Shown: piece by piece, positions 9,171-18,970 of the stretch
Layout of the letters: each line of letters opens with the position of its first letter
Position numbering within the stretch: position 1 is the stretch's first letter
Source of the DNA: Dyella sp. SG609
Lineage (GTDB): Bacteria; Pseudomonadota; Gammaproteobacteria; Xanthomonadales; Rhodanobacteraceae
Length of the DNA stretch: 64,000 nt
NCBI RefSeq assembly: GCF_012275375.1
Contig: NZ_JAAZQJ010000002.1
Location: 590,183 to 654,182 of the forward strand
Direction: 5' to 3'
Notes under the pieces: generated by a model
Seen by the model: only the letters and a program-made list of their open reading frames with translations
Database searches by the model: none
What the model was told of the DNA's origin: nothing
Made by a program: the position numbers and the translations under genes

Positions 9171-10757
9171 ATGAAATCCTCCACCATCCGCACCTTCCAG
9201 ACCGTCCACACCTGGACCGGCCTGCTCGCCGGCTTCGCGCTGTTCGTGGCGTTCTATGCCGGCGCGCTCACCGTGTTCCATCACGACATCGCGCTGTGGC
9301 AAAGCCCGCCGTGGCGCAGCGAACCGGCGCGCGACGTCTCCGTGCAGACCATGATCGACCGCCTGCTCGCCGCGCATCCGAAGGCCGCCAAGGATTTCGG
9401 CATCGTGCTGGCGCCGCCGGGCACCGCCCAGGGTCCGTATGCGTACTGGAACGATGGCGAGGAACATTTCGCCACCGCCGACAAGCTGGACCGCCCCACC
9501 GACGACGCAGGCGCCACCCGCGGCCAACTGGCCGACTTCGTCTACGCGCTGCACGATTCGCTGGGCATTCCGGTGGTGGGCCTGTACCTGATGGGCATCG
9601 TCAGCGTGATCTACGGCCTGGCGCTGATCTCCGGCCTGCTGATCCACCTGCCGCAGCTGCTGGGCGACCTGTTCGCGCTGCGCCCCGGCCGCAACCTCAA
9701 GCGGCTATGGCAGGACGCGCACAACGCCATCGGCGTGCTGAGCCTGCCCTTCCACATCATTTTCGCGGTGACCGGCGCGCTGATGTGCCTGTTCGTGCCG
9801 CTGTTCGCCGCGCTCAACCTGATCGCCTTCGACGGCAAGCTGGACGATGCCTTCGCCAAGGCGATCAGCACCGCGCCGACGGTGCAGGCCAGCGGACGCG
9901 CGGCACCGATGCTTTCGGCCGAGGCGCTGATCGAACGCGCGCGCGCCTCGGCGCTGTCGCTCGGCGTCACCCGCTTCGAACCGGACTACGTGCACTACGA
10001 CCACTACGGCGACGCCAACGCCCTGGTGCAGGTGCGCGGCGTGTCGGAGCGCACGCTGGGCACCTACGGCACCATCGCGCTCAACGGCGCCACCGGCGCG
10101 GTGCTGGAGCAGCACGTGGGCGCCGCGCACAGCGTCAACGGACTGGTCAATTCCTCGATCTATGCGCTGCACTTCGGCAACTTCGGCGGACGCGCGGTGC
10201 AGTGGCTGTATTTCCTGCTCGGTCTGGCGGGCGCGTTCCTGTTCTATTCCGGCAATTTGTTGTGGATCGAATCGCGGCGCAAGCGCCGCCACGCCGAACA
10301 GCCGCGCAAGACGCTGGTGATGGCGCGCGCCACCCTGGGCGTGTGCCTGGGCACCTGCGCCGGGATTGCGGCGGCATTCGCGGCGACGATGCTTGCGCAG
10401 GCGCTGGGCATCGATCCCGCCATGCCGCAGCAAGCCGCCTGCTATGGCGTGGTGGCGCTGGCGGTGGCGTATGCCTGCATGCGTCCGGTGGCGCGGGCCG
10501 CGGTGGAGTTGCTGCTGTTCACCGCGGCGGCGCACGTGGCGGTGGCGATCGCCGACCTCATCCGTAACGCGCCGGCGTGGAGCCAGCCATGGACGCCGCA
10601 GTCGCTGGCGGTGCTGGGCGTGGACCTCACCGGCATCGCCCTGGGCATCGGCTTTGCGTGGCTGGCGCGGGCCAGCCGGCAGCGTGCGCTGCATGGGGAT
10701 GCCCATAGCGTATGGGCCGCCTCTTCCGCTCGGCCAGGCATGCACGCCGAAGTCTGA
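9171..10757 (+). CDS. PepSY-associated TM helix protein, probable ferric-siderophore reductase
   Basis: A 528-residue inner-membrane protein; the ATG at 9171 is seven bases after the previous stop and starts the family N-terminus (MKSSTIRTFQTVHTWTGLLAGFALFVAFYAGALTVFHHDI). The His in the first helix (VHTWTG) and later membrane histidines (LHDSLG, AHNAIGVLSLPFHII, LHFGNFGG) fit the PepSY_TM family that reduces iron of imported ferric siderophores or xenosiderophores with haem as electron carrier. The C-terminal third adds about four further helices. As last gene of the Fur-controlled operon it would release iron from the complex brought in by the receptor. Electron-transfer details are family inference. 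Confidence 0.85.
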   Translation: MKSSTIRTFQTVHTWTGLLAGFALFVAFYAGALTVFHHDIALWQSPPWRSEPARDVSVQTMIDRLLAAHPKAAKDFGIVLAPPGTAQGPYAYWNDGEEHFATADKLDRPTDDAGATRGQLADFVYALHDSLGIPVVGLYLMGIVSVIYGLALISGLLIHLPQLLGDLFALRPGRNLKRLWQDAHNAIGVLSLPFHIIFAVTGALMCLFVPLFAALNLIAFDGKLDDAFAKAISTAPTVQASGRAAPMLSAEALIERARASALSLGVTRFEPDYVHYDHYGDANALVQVRGVSERTLGTYGTIALNGATGAVLEQHVGAAHSVNGLVNSSIYALHFGNFGGRAVQWLYFLLGLAGAFLFYSGNLLWIESRRKRRHAEQPRKTLVMARATLGVCLGTCAGIAAAFAATMLAQALGIDPAMPQQAACYGVVALAVAYACMRPVARAAVELLLFTAAAHVAVAIADLIRNAPAWSQPWTPQSLAVLGVDLTGIALGIGFAWLARASRQRALHGDAHSVWAASSARPGMHAEV

Positions 10758-10858
10758 AGAACCTGCCGGTCACGCGTACTTCACGCGTATAGAAATCATC
10801 GATCGGTGCAATTCGATCAATCAATTATTCATGGCCGCCGGCGAGGCATAGGCTCGCG

Positions 10859-10901
10859 GCAGGCGGCTTCATTACCAAGGGGGACACGTCAGGCCGCCTG
10901 C
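10859..10901 (+). promoter_or_regulatory. Stem-loop in the leader of the cytochrome gene
   Basis: GCAGGCGGC (10859-10867) and GCCGCCTGC (10893-10901) form a perfect 9-bp stem with a 25-base loop, ending 22 bases before the start codon. It could affect translation or message stability; no known riboswitch class is recognisable. Confidence 0.4.
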
Positions 10902-10923
10902 TACCCAACGCAAGGGAGGCCCC

Positions 10924-12339
10924 ATGAAACGCGCAACCGTAAAGCACGGACGGCGACTCGCGCTGGCGATCGCCGTGACCTTCGCCGTGGCCGGATCGGT
11001 GCAGAGCCAGCAAGCCGACTCTTCCCGCAAGCCGCCGCCGAGCAGCTACGCGCCGGTGATCGAACCGGATTTCGCCACCACCATGCAACGCATGTCGCAG
11101 GCCAAGGCCGGCGTCATGCAGCGCCAGAAGAACCTGCTGCAGGAACGCTACGACCTTGCCGACAAGCCGGCCAAAGGCGTGACCATGTCGCGCGGCAAGC
11201 CGGTGCAGGAAGGCGTACGCGTGAAACTCCGCTCCGGCACCAGCTGGCAGCAGCTGGCCGACCTGTCGCCGGACGAGATCAAGAGCAAGGACCTGTTTCC
11301 GTCCGGCTTCCTGCCCCTGCCGCATCCCAACCATCCCGAAGGCGGCATGGTGTTTCCGCATTTCGAGATCGAGCGGATCAAGCAGCAGGACAACCGCGAC
11401 CTGACCCGCTTCGACCTGGACTTCGACCTGCCGGACCACATCCTGCCGGAGTTCCCGCAAGCGATCTTCCTCACCACGCGCCCGGACCTGGGCGATGTCT
11501 CCAAGGGCAAGCTGGTCACGCTGGACAATTACTACGAGCTGTTCAACGGCCTTCTCAATCCGAAGCAGCTGGAAGGCCTGCGCCTGCTGGTCACGCCGTT
11601 TCCGCAGCAGCAGTTCAATGCCACCGGCGACCGGCGTTCCGCGCGGCCCAGCCTGGGCGTGGCCTGTTTCGATTGCCATGCCAACGGCAGCACCAATGGC
11701 GCCACCCACCTGGTGGGTGACATCCGCCCGCAGGAATTCCGCCACCGCATCGAGACACCGTCGCTGCGCGGCGTGAACATCCAGCGGCTGTTCGGCTCGC
11801 AGCGCGCCTTGAAGACGGTGGAGGATTTCACCGAGTTCGAACAGCGCGCGGCCTACTTCGACGGCGATCCGGTGATCGCCACCAAGAAGGGCGTGAACAT
11901 TCTGGAGCGCGGCAGCCAGGTGCATTTCATGGCGGAGTTCCAGGAGATCCTGGATTTCCCGCCCGCGCCCAAGCTGGCCTGGGACGGCAAGCTCGATCCC
12001 GCGAAAGCGAGCGAGCAGGAGTTGCGCGGGCAGGCGGTGTTCTTCGGCAAGGGCCAGTGCAGCGGCTGCCATACGCCGCCCTACTACACCGACGGCAACA
12101 TGCATAACCTGCAGGCGGAGCGCTTCTACAAGCCACGCATGATCAACGGCATGATGGCCGGCGCGGACGGCCCGATCAAAACCTTCGCGCTGCGCGGCAT
12201 CAAGGACACGCCGCCGTATCTGCACGATGGGCGGCTGCTGACGCTGGACGACACGGTGGAGTATTTCAACCTGGTGCTGGGCACGAAGTTGAACGAGCAG
12301 GAGAAGCAGGACCTAGTGGCGTTCATGCGGGTGCTGTAG
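10924..12339 (+). CDS. Periplasmic di-haem cytochrome c (MauG/cytochrome c peroxidase-like)
   Basis: A 471-residue exported protein with an N-terminal signal (ALAIAVTFAVAGSVQSQ). Two c-type haem motifs are present: CFDCH at residues 248-252 and CSGCH at 379-383, and the last part (KDTPPYLHDGRLLTLDDTVEYFN) is the typical second-haem region of the bacterial cytochrome c peroxidase/MauG superfamily. The long N-terminal region of about 240 residues before the first haem is unusual for simple peroxidases. Ribosome binding site AAGGGAGGCCCC precedes the ATG. It faces the glucose dehydrogenase gene tail to tail. It might take part in periplasmic electron flow or peroxide removal; the substrate is not known. 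Confidence 0.8.
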   Translation: MKRATVKHGRRLALAIAVTFAVAGSVQSQQADSSRKPPPSSYAPVIEPDFATTMQRMSQAKAGVMQRQKNLLQERYDLADKPAKGVTMSRGKPVQEGVRVKLRSGTSWQQLADLSPDEIKSKDLFPSGFLPLPHPNHPEGGMVFPHFEIERIKQQDNRDLTRFDLDFDLPDHILPEFPQAIFLTTRPDLGDVSKGKLVTLDNYYELFNGLLNPKQLEGLRLLVTPFPQQQFNATGDRRSARPSLGVACFDCHANGSTNGATHLVGDIRPQEFRHRIETPSLRGVNIQRLFGSQRALKTVEDFTEFEQRAAYFDGDPVIATKKGVNILERGSQVHFMAEFQEILDFPPAPKLAWDGKLDPAKASEQELRGQAVFFGKGQCSGCHTPPYYTDGNMHNLQAERFYKPRMINGMMAGADGPIKTFALRGIKDTPPYLHDGRLLTLDDTVEYFNLVLGTKLNEQEKQDLVAFMRVL

Positions 12340-12351
12340 GCATCAACGCCG

Positions 12352-12430
12352 GCGTAGGTTGGGGTGATAACCCAACGTCGTCGCATCCACGATGCGCAGC
12401 GATGTTGGGGTTGTCACCCCAACCTACGGC
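12352..12430. repeat. Dispersed GTAGGTTGGGGTGA palindromic repeat, copy 1
   Basis: GCGTAGGTTGGGGTGA at the left and TCACCCCAACCTACGGC at the right form an inverted repeat around a less conserved centre. It lies between two convergent genes. The right arm contains the TAG stop codon of the glucose dehydrogenase gene. Related copies are at 23724-23812 and 34165-34200. Confidence 0.75.
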
Positions 12431-14883
12431 TTGGGCAGCGCATAGGCGACCAGGGCGTCGCCCATCTTCGTTCCCAGCGAACCATGGCCGCCGGCCATGA
12501 TCACCACGTATTGCCGCCCGGTCTGGTCGGAGACATAGCTCATCGGCGTCGCCTGCCCGCCTGCGGGCAGCCGCGCCTGCCACAGCTGGCGGCCGTCGCG
12601 CACGTCGTAGGCACGCAGATAGTCGTCCAGCGCAGCGCCCATGAAGGCCACGCCGCCGCCGGTGGCGATCATGCCGCCGAGGCTCGGCACGCCCAGCGGC
12701 AGCGGAATCGGCAGGGGCGCGTTGTCCACCACCGTGCCATTGCGATGCATCCACACCTTGCGCATGGTGCGCAGGTCCACCGCCGCCACATAGCCCCACG
12801 GCGGCGCCTGGCAGGGAATGCCCAGCGGCGACAGCAGCGGCTGCAGGTCGACCGCGAACGGCGTGCCCTGCATCGGCTGCAGGCCGTGCTCGACGCCGGT
12901 GGAACCCTTGGCGCTCTTGGCTTCTTCCTTCTCGCGCGTGATCAGCCGCGACACGAAGGCCATGTAGTTGGGATTGCCCACCAGCAGCTGCCGCGCGGGA
13001 TCCACCGCCACGCCGCCCCAGTCGAACACGCCGTAGTTGCCCGGATACACCAGCGAGCCCTGTTCCGAGGGCGGCGTAAAGATGCCGTCGTAGCGCAGCC
13101 GCTTGAACTTGATGCGGCACACCAGCTGGTCATAGGGATTGGTGCCCCACATATCCGCTTCGCGCAGCGGACGCTCCGGCGTGAAGCTCAGTGCGGAGAA
13201 CGGTTGCGTGGGCGAAGTGCGGTCGCCGGTGGCCGCGCCCTGCGGCACCGGCTGCTCCGGCGCCGGCACGATGGGCTTGCCGTCGCGCCGGTCCAGCACG
13301 TAGATATCGCCGCGCTTGGTCGACGCCACCAGCGCCGGCCGCTTGCCCTGCGGCGTGTCCAGGTCGACCAGGCTGGGCTGGCCGCCGATATCCATGTCCC
13401 ACAGATCGTGATGCACGGTCTGGTAGACCCAGCGCAGCTTGCCGGTGGCGATCTCCAGCGCCACGATCGCGCTGCTGAAACGCTCGCCTTCGGGATAGCG
13501 GTCGCCGCCCCACATGTCCGGCGTCTGGTTGCCCATCGGGATATAGACCAGGCCGAGCTTCTCGTCGACGCTGGACACGCTCCACGAGTTCGGCGAATTG
13601 TGCTTGTAGTGCGCGCCGGCCGGCAGCGGCTCGGTGCTGGCGGGATCGGCCGCATCCCAGTTCCACAGCAGCTTGCCGCTGGTGACGTCGTAGCCGCGGA
13701 TCACGCCGGAGGGTTCGTCGGTCGATTCGTTGTCGGTGACGCTGGCCGACACGATCAGCACATTGCGCGTGACCGTGGGCGGCGAGGTGGGATTGAGAAA
13801 ACCGCGCCGCGTCATCGCCATGCCCTGGTTCAAGCCGATCGCGCCGTGGTCGCCGAAGTCGGTGCAGGGCTGGCCGTTGTCGGCATTGAGCGCGATCACG
13901 GTGGCATCGGCGGTGGGCGCGAAGATGCGGCGCGGGCAGCTGTCGAAATGGATCGCCTCGGCCACCACCGCACCCTTAGGCGTCGGCGGCGGCGCCACCG
14001 GCGCCACGCCTTCGGCCGCAGCCTGCGCGGCATAGGCGCCGGAATCGTGATACGCCACGCCGCGGCAGATCATGTGCTGATAGCCCTTGGCATCGCGGTT
14101 GATCTTCGGGTCGTAGCGCCAGCGTTCCTTGCCGGTGTCGGGATCGAGCGCAATCACGATGTTGTGCGGCGTGCACAGGTACAGCATGCCGTTGGCTTTC
14201 AGCGGGGTCACTTCATTGGCGATCTCGGTGGGATCGCCGGGGCCCTTGAGGTCGCCGGTGTGGAAGGTCCACGCCACCTGCAGTTTCGAGACGTTTTCCG
14301 GCGTGATCTGCGCGGCCGGCGCGTACCGGTCGCCGTAGCCGGAGCGGCCGTAGGCGGTCCAGTCGTTCGGCGGCGTGCCGGTGGCATCGGCGGACGGAGG
14401 CGCGCCCACGCTCTCGTCGGCCATGGCGCCGGCGAGCGTGTGGTAGTCGGTGAAGTACGCCACCGCGCCCACCGCCACGCTTGCGGCCATCGCCACCCAC
14501 AGCGGCAAGGTGCCCGTCGCCCAGCGCAAGGCCGCTTCCGGATCCGGCTCCAGGCGCCGCGACACCCACGGCAACAGCAACCACGCGCCCAGCACGAACC
14601 ACACCGCCAGCCGCGGCACCAGCTGCCACCAGTCGAAGCGCACCTCGTAGATCGCCCACAGCAAGGTGGCAAGCAGCAGCAGCGCGTGCAGGCCCAGCGC
14701 CAGGCCGCTCCCTCGCCACGCCAGCCAGCCGGTGGCGATCAGCACCGCGCCGGCCAGCACGTAGTACGGCGAACCGCCGAGCACGAGCAGCCACGCGCCA
14801 CCGGCCAGCAGGGCCAGGCCCAGGAGTACGAACACTGCCGCGGTGATCCACAGCGCGGCGGCCGGTCGGGACTTCGTCTCCAT
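12424..14883 (-). CDS. gcd: Membrane-bound PQQ-dependent glucose dehydrogenase
   Basis: An 819-residue quinoprotein that oxidises glucose to gluconolactone in the periplasm and passes electrons to ubiquinone. The first about 150 residues hold five membrane helices (LWITAAVFVLLGLALLAGGAWLLVL and following), as in the mGDH anchor. Then comes the eight-blade propeller, starting around NDWTAYGRSGYGDRYAPAAQI, with repeated W-motifs and GGVAFMGAALDDYLRAYDVRDGRQLWQARLPAGGQATPMSY near the end, which matches mGDH closely. The ATG at 14883 has AAGGGAAGAG before it; upstream in-frame residues are not protein-like. Product acids would enter the gluconate route and can dissolve mineral phosphate. No PQQ synthesis genes are in the window. 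Confidence 0.93.
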   Translation of the reverse strand: METKSRPAAALWITAAVFVLLGLALLAGGAWLLVLGGSPYYVLAGAVLIATGWLAWRGSGLALGLHALLLLATLLWAIYEVRFDWWQLVPRLAVWFVLGAWLLLPWVSRRLEPDPEAALRWATGTLPLWVAMAASVAVGAVAYFTDYHTLAGAMADESVGAPPSADATGTPPNDWTAYGRSGYGDRYAPAAQITPENVSKLQVAWTFHTGDLKGPGDPTEIANEVTPLKANGMLYLCTPHNIVIALDPDTGKERWRYDPKINRDAKGYQHMICRGVAYHDSGAYAAQAAAEGVAPVAPPPTPKGAVVAEAIHFDSCPRRIFAPTADATVIALNADNGQPCTDFGDHGAIGLNQGMAMTRRGFLNPTSPPTVTRNVLIVSASVTDNESTDEPSGVIRGYDVTSGKLLWNWDAADPASTEPLPAGAHYKHNSPNSWSVSSVDEKLGLVYIPMGNQTPDMWGGDRYPEGERFSSAIVALEIATGKLRWVYQTVHHDLWDMDIGGQPSLVDLDTPQGKRPALVASTKRGDIYVLDRRDGKPIVPAPEQPVPQGAATGDRTSPTQPFSALSFTPERPLREADMWGTNPYDQLVCRIKFKRLRYDGIFTPPSEQGSLVYPGNYGVFDWGGVAVDPARQLLVGNPNYMAFVSRLITREKEEAKSAKGSTGVEHGLQPMQGTPFAVDLQPLLSPLGIPCQAPPWGYVAAVDLRTMRKVWMHRNGTVVDNAPLPIPLPLGVPSLGGMIATGGGVAFMGAALDDYLRAYDVRDGRQLWQARLPAGGQATPMSYVSDQTGRQYVVIMAGGHGSLGTKMGDALVAYALPKP

Positions 14884-15109
14884 TCGCTCTTCCCTTGTCG
14901 CGTATCGAACGGCGGGGCATCGCCAGATGGCCCGCGCCACATGGTCGGCAAGCCGCCGTTGGGGTTTCGTGACGCCAAGCGCGTGCTTGCCGCAGCGCCC
15001 GACTATGGCGCATGCCGATGAACGCACACCGAGCCGCGCGGGCCGACCGCGTACGCGCTGGGAAAAAGCACGCCGCCCCGCCGCTTTCTCGCGCCGGGTC
15101 CGCTTCCTC

Positions 15110-15115
15110 TATACT
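15110..15115 (+). promoter_or_regulatory. Candidate -10 box of the tRNA-Arg gene
   Basis: TATACT lies 12 bases before the mature 5' end of the tRNA. No good -35 hexamer is seen at the usual distance, so only the -10 is proposed. Confidence 0.4.
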
Positions 15116-15126
15116 TGCCGCCCGTT

Positions 15127-15203
15127 GCCCCCGTAGCTCAGTTGGATAGAGCGTCCCCCTCCTAAGGGGAAGGTCGTACGTTCGAATCGTATCGGGGGCA
15201 CCA
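15127..15203 (+). tRNA. tRNA-Arg (anticodon CCT)
   Basis: The 77-base sequence folds as a full cloverleaf: acceptor GCCCCCG/CGGGGGC, D arm GCTC...GAGC, anticodon stem TCCCC/GGGGA with loop CTCCTAA (anticodon CCT, reading AGG), and T arm GTACG-TTCGAAT-CGTAT. The CCA end is encoded (15201-15203). It is single, with no integrase next to it. Confidence 0.97.
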
Positions 15204-15232
15204 CTCTTCGCTGGCGGCGGGCCGGCTTGTCA

Positions 15233-16315
15233 CTAAGCGGCCTCGCCCGCCACCGGCTCCAGCGGCCTGCGCGCGATGCGCTGCTTGAGCGCCATCGCCG
15301 GCGCCTCCACCAGCCGCCAGGACAGCATGCCGGCCAGCAGCGCCAGCGGCGCGGCCAGCACGAACATCTTGTACGGACCGGCCGACGGCAGGTAATGCGC
15401 GATCACCTGCTGGATGGGAAACGCGTAGAGATAGACGCCATAGCTGTAGTCGTCGATCCAGCGCGGCAGCGCCAGCTTGCGTCCGTAGCCGATCACCAGC
15501 GTGCCGTAGGCCAGGGTCAGATAGCACAGCGGATAGAACGCGCGGGTATCGGCGGAAAGAAAGGTCATCGCCAGCAGCGCCACCGCCAGCGCCGGGCTGT
15601 AGGGAATGAAGCGGCGGTTGACGTACACCAGGCCGCCGAAGCAGAACATCGCCGCGAGCTTATATTCCCAGACCCCATGCGCAATCATCGGCAGAAAGTC
15701 GAAGAACGCGGATGCGATCAGCAGCACGGCCAGCGCATTCAACGCCGCGCGCGACTTGTACGCCGCCAGCGCGGCCAGGCCCACCAGGATGTACAGCCGC
15801 ACCTCCACCGGGATGGTCCACAGGCTGCCGTTGATCACGCCGGCGAAGGCGCCGTCGCGCAAGGTCACGCCGGGAAGATCGCCCGCGATGCGATAGGTGG
15901 TGGCGTTGGTGAGCAGATAGCGCCAGGTGGTGGGCGAGGAGAAATACTCCGGCAGGCTCAGCGACGTGAACACCGTGCCCAGCACGAAGGTCATCACCAG
16001 CGCGCAGACGATCAGGCCCGGAAAAATGCGCAGCGCGCGCTTGGCGAAATAGCTGGCGGCGGAACGGCTTTCCACGCAGCTCTTGGTCACCAGGAAACCG
16101 CTGATCACGAAGAAGATGAAAAGCCCGATCCGGTGGCTGAGGATTTCCGGGTCGCGCGACACCAGCGAAGCCAGGTCCACGCAGGAAGCGCATTCCGCGG
16201 CCAGGCGGAACGAATGGCCGTAGACCACCAGCATCGCCGCCAGCAGGCGCAGCAGCAGGAAGTTGTTGGACTGCTGGTCTGCGCGTTCCGCGCATATCGC
16301 TTCGAACGTCTTCAA
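15233..16315 (-). CDS. Acyltransferase family 3 (OafA/YrhL type) membrane protein
   Basis: About 360 residues with roughly ten membrane helices. Early motifs LLRLLAAMLVVYGHSF and RIGLFIFFVISGFLVTKSC match the acyltransferase-3 family, which moves acetyl or other acyl groups onto surface sugars such as O-antigen, exopolysaccharide or lipid-linked glycans; the His in YGHS is the proposed catalytic residue. I place the start at TTG 16315 because AGGAG lies five bases before it; a start at 16399 would add 28 residues of poor protein character. It ends just downstream of the tRNA in the opposite direction. No polysaccharide genes lie beside it, so the acceptor is unknown. Confidence 0.88.
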   Translation of the reverse strand: MKTFEAICAERADQQSNNFLLLRLLAAMLVVYGHSFRLAAECASCVDLASLVSRDPEILSHRIGLFIFFVISGFLVTKSCVESRSAASYFAKRALRIFPGLIVCALVMTFVLGTVFTSLSLPEYFSSPTTWRYLLTNATTYRIAGDLPGVTLRDGAFAGVINGSLWTIPVEVRLYILVGLAALAAYKSRAALNALAVLLIASAFFDFLPMIAHGVWEYKLAAMFCFGGLVYVNRRFIPYSPALAVALLAMTFLSADTRAFYPLCYLTLAYGTLVIGYGRKLALPRWIDDYSYGVYLYAFPIQQVIAHYLPSAGPYKMFVLAAPLALLAGMLSWRLVEAPAMALKQRIARRPLEPVAGEAA

Positions 16316-16490
16316 GAGGACTCCTCGCAACGGCGGCAGGGCCGCGGCCGTTTTTTTCCGCGCGGAGGATACGCCAGAACCATGTCGTATCCCTGTCACG
16401 CAAATCCCCCCGGGTGAGGCCCTGCCGGCCCGATGGCGCGGCGCACCATCCGCCGCCGCCGGCCGTGCCTCGGGCCTACCCGTGCCGGCC

Positions 16491-16499
16491 TGCTAGAAT
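16491..16499 (+). promoter_or_regulatory. Extended -10 promoter of the aldehyde dehydrogenase gene
   Basis: TGCTAGAAT is a TGn extended -10 box, 78 bases before the start codon. No clear -35 is visible, which extended -10 promoters tolerate. Confidence 0.45.
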
Positions 16500-16576
16500 T
16501 GCCCTTTTCCACCCATCCCTAATCACCCATCCCAAACCACCTCCGCGCCCCCAGGCGCCACGGTCCAGGAGCAAGC

Positions 16577-18112
16577 ATGTCCCACGAAATCCTCAAGGCG
16601 CTCGGCATCGGCGCGGAGCATTCCGGCACCTATCTCGGCCAGGGCGAATGGTCCCGCACGGCGGACGCCGGCGCGCTGCAGCCGGTGAATCCGGCCACCG
16701 GCGAGGTGATCGGCACCGTGCACGCCTCCAGCGCCGCCGACTACGAAACCATCGTCAAGCGCGCCCAGGAAGCCTTCAAGACCTGGCGCACCACCCCGGC
16801 CCCGCGCCGCGGCGAAGCCGTGCGCCTGTGCGGCGAAGCGCTGCGCAAGCACAAGGATGCCCTCGGCTCGCTGGTCGCGCTGGAGATGGGCAAGATCAAG
16901 CCCGAAGGCGACGGCGAAGTGCAGGAGATGATCGACATCGCCGACTTCGCGGTGGGCCAGAGCCGCATGCTCTACGGCTACACCATGCATTCGGAGCGCC
17001 CCGGCCACCGCATGTACGAGCAGTACCACCCGCTGGGCCTGGTCGGCATCATCAGCGCGTTCAACTTCCCGGTGGCGGTGTGGGCGTGGAACGCCTTCCT
17101 CGCGGCGATCTGCGGCGACATCTGCATCTGGAAGCCGTCGCCGAAGACCCCGCTGTCGGCCATCGCCACCATGAAGATCTGCAACGAGGCGCTGCAGGCC
17201 GGCGGCTTCCCGGACATCTTCTTCCTGTTCAACGACGCCGGCACCGACCTCTCGCAGGGCTTCGTCGACGACAAGCGCATCCCGCTGATCAGCTTCACCG
17301 GTTCCACCAAGGTCGGCCGCATGGTCGGCGAGCGCGTGGCGCGCCGCATGGGCCGCTCGCTGCTGGAGCTGGGCGGCAACAACGCCATCATCCTGGACGC
17401 GAGCGCCGACCTTAAGCTGGCCATTCCGGCCATCGTGTTCGGCGCGGTCGGCACCGCCGGCCAGCGCTGCACCACCACGCGCCGCCTGTTCGTGCACGAG
17501 TCCATCGTCGGCGAAGTGACCGACAAGCTGGTCGCCGCCTACAAGCAGGTGGAAGGCAAGATCGGCGACCCCACCCTGGCCACCACCCTGATGGGCCCGC
17601 TCAACAGCCAGGACGCCGTGCAGGCGTATCTCGGCGCGGTGGAGAAGGCCAAGGCCAGCGGCGGCAAGGTGCTGACCGGCGGCGCCGCGCTCACCGACCG
17701 CAAGGGCAACTTCGTGCTGCCGACCATCGTCGCCGGCGTCAAGAACAGCGACGAGGTGGTGCAGACGGAAACCTTCGCGCCGATCCTCTACATCATGCCG
17801 TTCAAGAGCCTGGACGAAGCGATCGAGCTGCAGAACGACGTGCCGCAGGGCCTGTCCTCGGCGATCTTCACGCGCGACCTGAAGGCGGCGGAGCAGTATC
17901 TGTCCGCGGCCGGCTCGGACTGCGGCATCGCCAACGTCAATATCGGCACCTCCGGTGCGGAAATCGGCGGCGCCTTCGGCGGCGAGAAGGAGACCGGCGG
18001 CGGCCGCGAATCCGGTTCGGACGCGTGGAAGGTGTACATGCGCCGCCAGACCAACACCAGCAACTATTCGGATTCGCTGCCGCTGGCCCAGGGCATCAAG
18101 TTCGACCTGTAA
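16577..18112 (+). CDS. amaB: Alpha-aminoadipate semialdehyde / L-piperidine-6-carboxylate dehydrogenase (ALDH7 family)
   Basis: A 511-residue NAD-dependent aldehyde dehydrogenase of the antiquitin (ALDH7A1) family, oxidising aminoadipate semialdehyde in lysine or pipecolate breakdown. Landmarks are [11 protein letters not shown] at the start, [27 protein letters not shown] of the cofactor fold, general-base Glu 264 in [10 protein letters not shown], and nucleophile Cys 298 in [11 protein letters not shown]. The C-terminal [38 protein letters not shown] block (here beginning ANVNIGTS) is diagnostic for ALDH7. It stands as a single gene between its own promoter and a strong terminator. The glutaryl-CoA dehydrogenase at 37.5 kb would act in the related glutarate branch. 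Confidence 0.92.
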   Translation: MSHEILKALGIGAEHSGTYLGQGEWSRTADAGALQPVNPATGEVIGTVHASSAADYETIVKRAQEAFKTWRTTPAPRRGEAVRLCGEALRKHKDALGSLVALEMGKIKPEGDGEVQEMIDIADFAVGQSRMLYGYTMHSERPGHRMYEQYHPLGLVGIISAFNFPVAVWAWNAFLAAICGDICIWKPSPKTPLSAIATMKICNEALQAGGFPDIFFLFNDAGTDLSQGFVDDKRIPLISFTGSTKVGRMVGERVARRMGRSLLELGGNNAIILDASADLKLAIPAIVFGAVGTAGQRCTTTRRLFVHESIVGEVTDKLVAAYKQVEGKIGDPTLATTLMGPLNSQDAVQAYLGAVEKAKASGGKVLTGGAALTDRKGNFVLPTIVAGVKNSDEVVQTETFAPILYIMPFKSLDEAIELQNDVPQGLSSAIFTRDLKAAEQYLSAAGSDCGIANVNIGTSGAEIGGAFGGEKETGGGRESGSDAWKVYMRRQTNTSNYSDSLPLAQGIKFDL

Positions 18113-18120
18113 GTGCGACG

Positions 18121-18148
18121 GCGCCCGGCCACGCGCCGGGCGCTTTTT
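18121..18148 (+). terminator. Rho-independent terminator after the aldehyde dehydrogenase
   Basis: Stem GCGCCCGGC / GCCGGGCGC with loop CACGC is followed by TTTTT at 18144-18148. Confidence 0.9.
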
Positions 18149-18191
18149 CCATAGGTAACGGTGGCTCCCTGAGGTCCCAAGGACTAGCGCC

Positions 18192-18959
18192 ATGACCGAT
18201 CTGCAAGCCACGGAACGATTCAGCAACCGCGTCGAGGACTACGTCCGCTACCGCCCGGATTACCCCAGGGCGATGCTGGACTGGCTGCAGCGCGAGCACG
18301 GCGTGACGCCGCAGTGGCTGGTCGCCGACGTCGGCGCCGGCACCGGCATCTCCAGCAAGCTGTTTCTCGATGCCGACTACCGCGTGATCGCGGTGGAACC
18401 CAATGCCGCCATGCGCGCGGCGGCGGAGAAATGGCTGGGCCTGGACCAGCACTTCCGCGCCCTGGACGGCCGCGCCGACAAGACCGGCCTGGCCGCGCAC
18501 AGCGTGGACCTGGTGTCGGTGGCGCAGGCCTTCCACTGGTTCGACGAAGACGCCACCCGCCACGAGTTCGCGCGGATCCTGCGCCCGCACGGGCTGGCGG
18601 CGATCTACTGGAACAGCCGCCGCCTGACCGGCACGCCGTTCCTGGAAGGCTACGAGGCGCTGCTGCAGCGCTACGGCACCGACTACACCAGCGTGGCCGA
18701 ACGCTACGCCGACGAGCCGCGCATGCGCGCCTGGTTCGGCGACGGTTACCGCGGCAGCGGCAGTTTCGAGCATCGCCAGCAGCTGGATTTCGACAACCTG
18801 CGCGGGCGCTTGATGTCCTCCTCGTATGCGCCGAAGGAAGACCATCCGCAGCACGCGCCGATGATGCAGGCGCTGCGCGAGCTGTTCGACGCCACCGCGC
18901 GCGACGGCCAGATCAGTTTCGATTACGACACCCGCGTCTACGTGGGCCACCCAGGCTAA
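18192..18959 (+). CDS. Class I SAM-dependent methyltransferase
   Basis: A 255-residue methyltransferase. The N-terminal half is a methyltransf_11-type fold: motif [13 protein letters not shown], acidic end of strand 2 in [15 protein letters not shown], and the post-I segment [15 protein letters not shown], followed by [18 protein letters not shown]. The order and the AFHWF motif resemble the YafE/Crg1 group of small-molecule methyltransferases. It is 11 bases before pyrD and probably shares its transcript. No substrate can be assigned. Confidence 0.85.
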   Translation: MTDLQATERFSNRVEDYVRYRPDYPRAMLDWLQREHGVTPQWLVADVGAGTGISSKLFLDADYRVIAVEPNAAMRAAAEKWLGLDQHFRALDGRADKTGLAAHSVDLVSVAQAFHWFDEDATRHEFARILRPHGLAAIYWNSRRLTGTPFLEGYEALLQRYGTDYTSVAERYADEPRMRAWFGDGYRGSGSFEHRQQLDFDNLRGRLMSSSYAPKEDHPQHAPMMQALRELFDATARDGQISFDYDTRVYVGHPG

Positions 18960-18970
18960 GCACCGCACGC

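Noticed and set aside
15127..16399. Genomic island inserted at the tRNA-Arg gene
   Set aside because: No integrase, no repeated tRNA 3' end and no change of gene type follow the tRNA.
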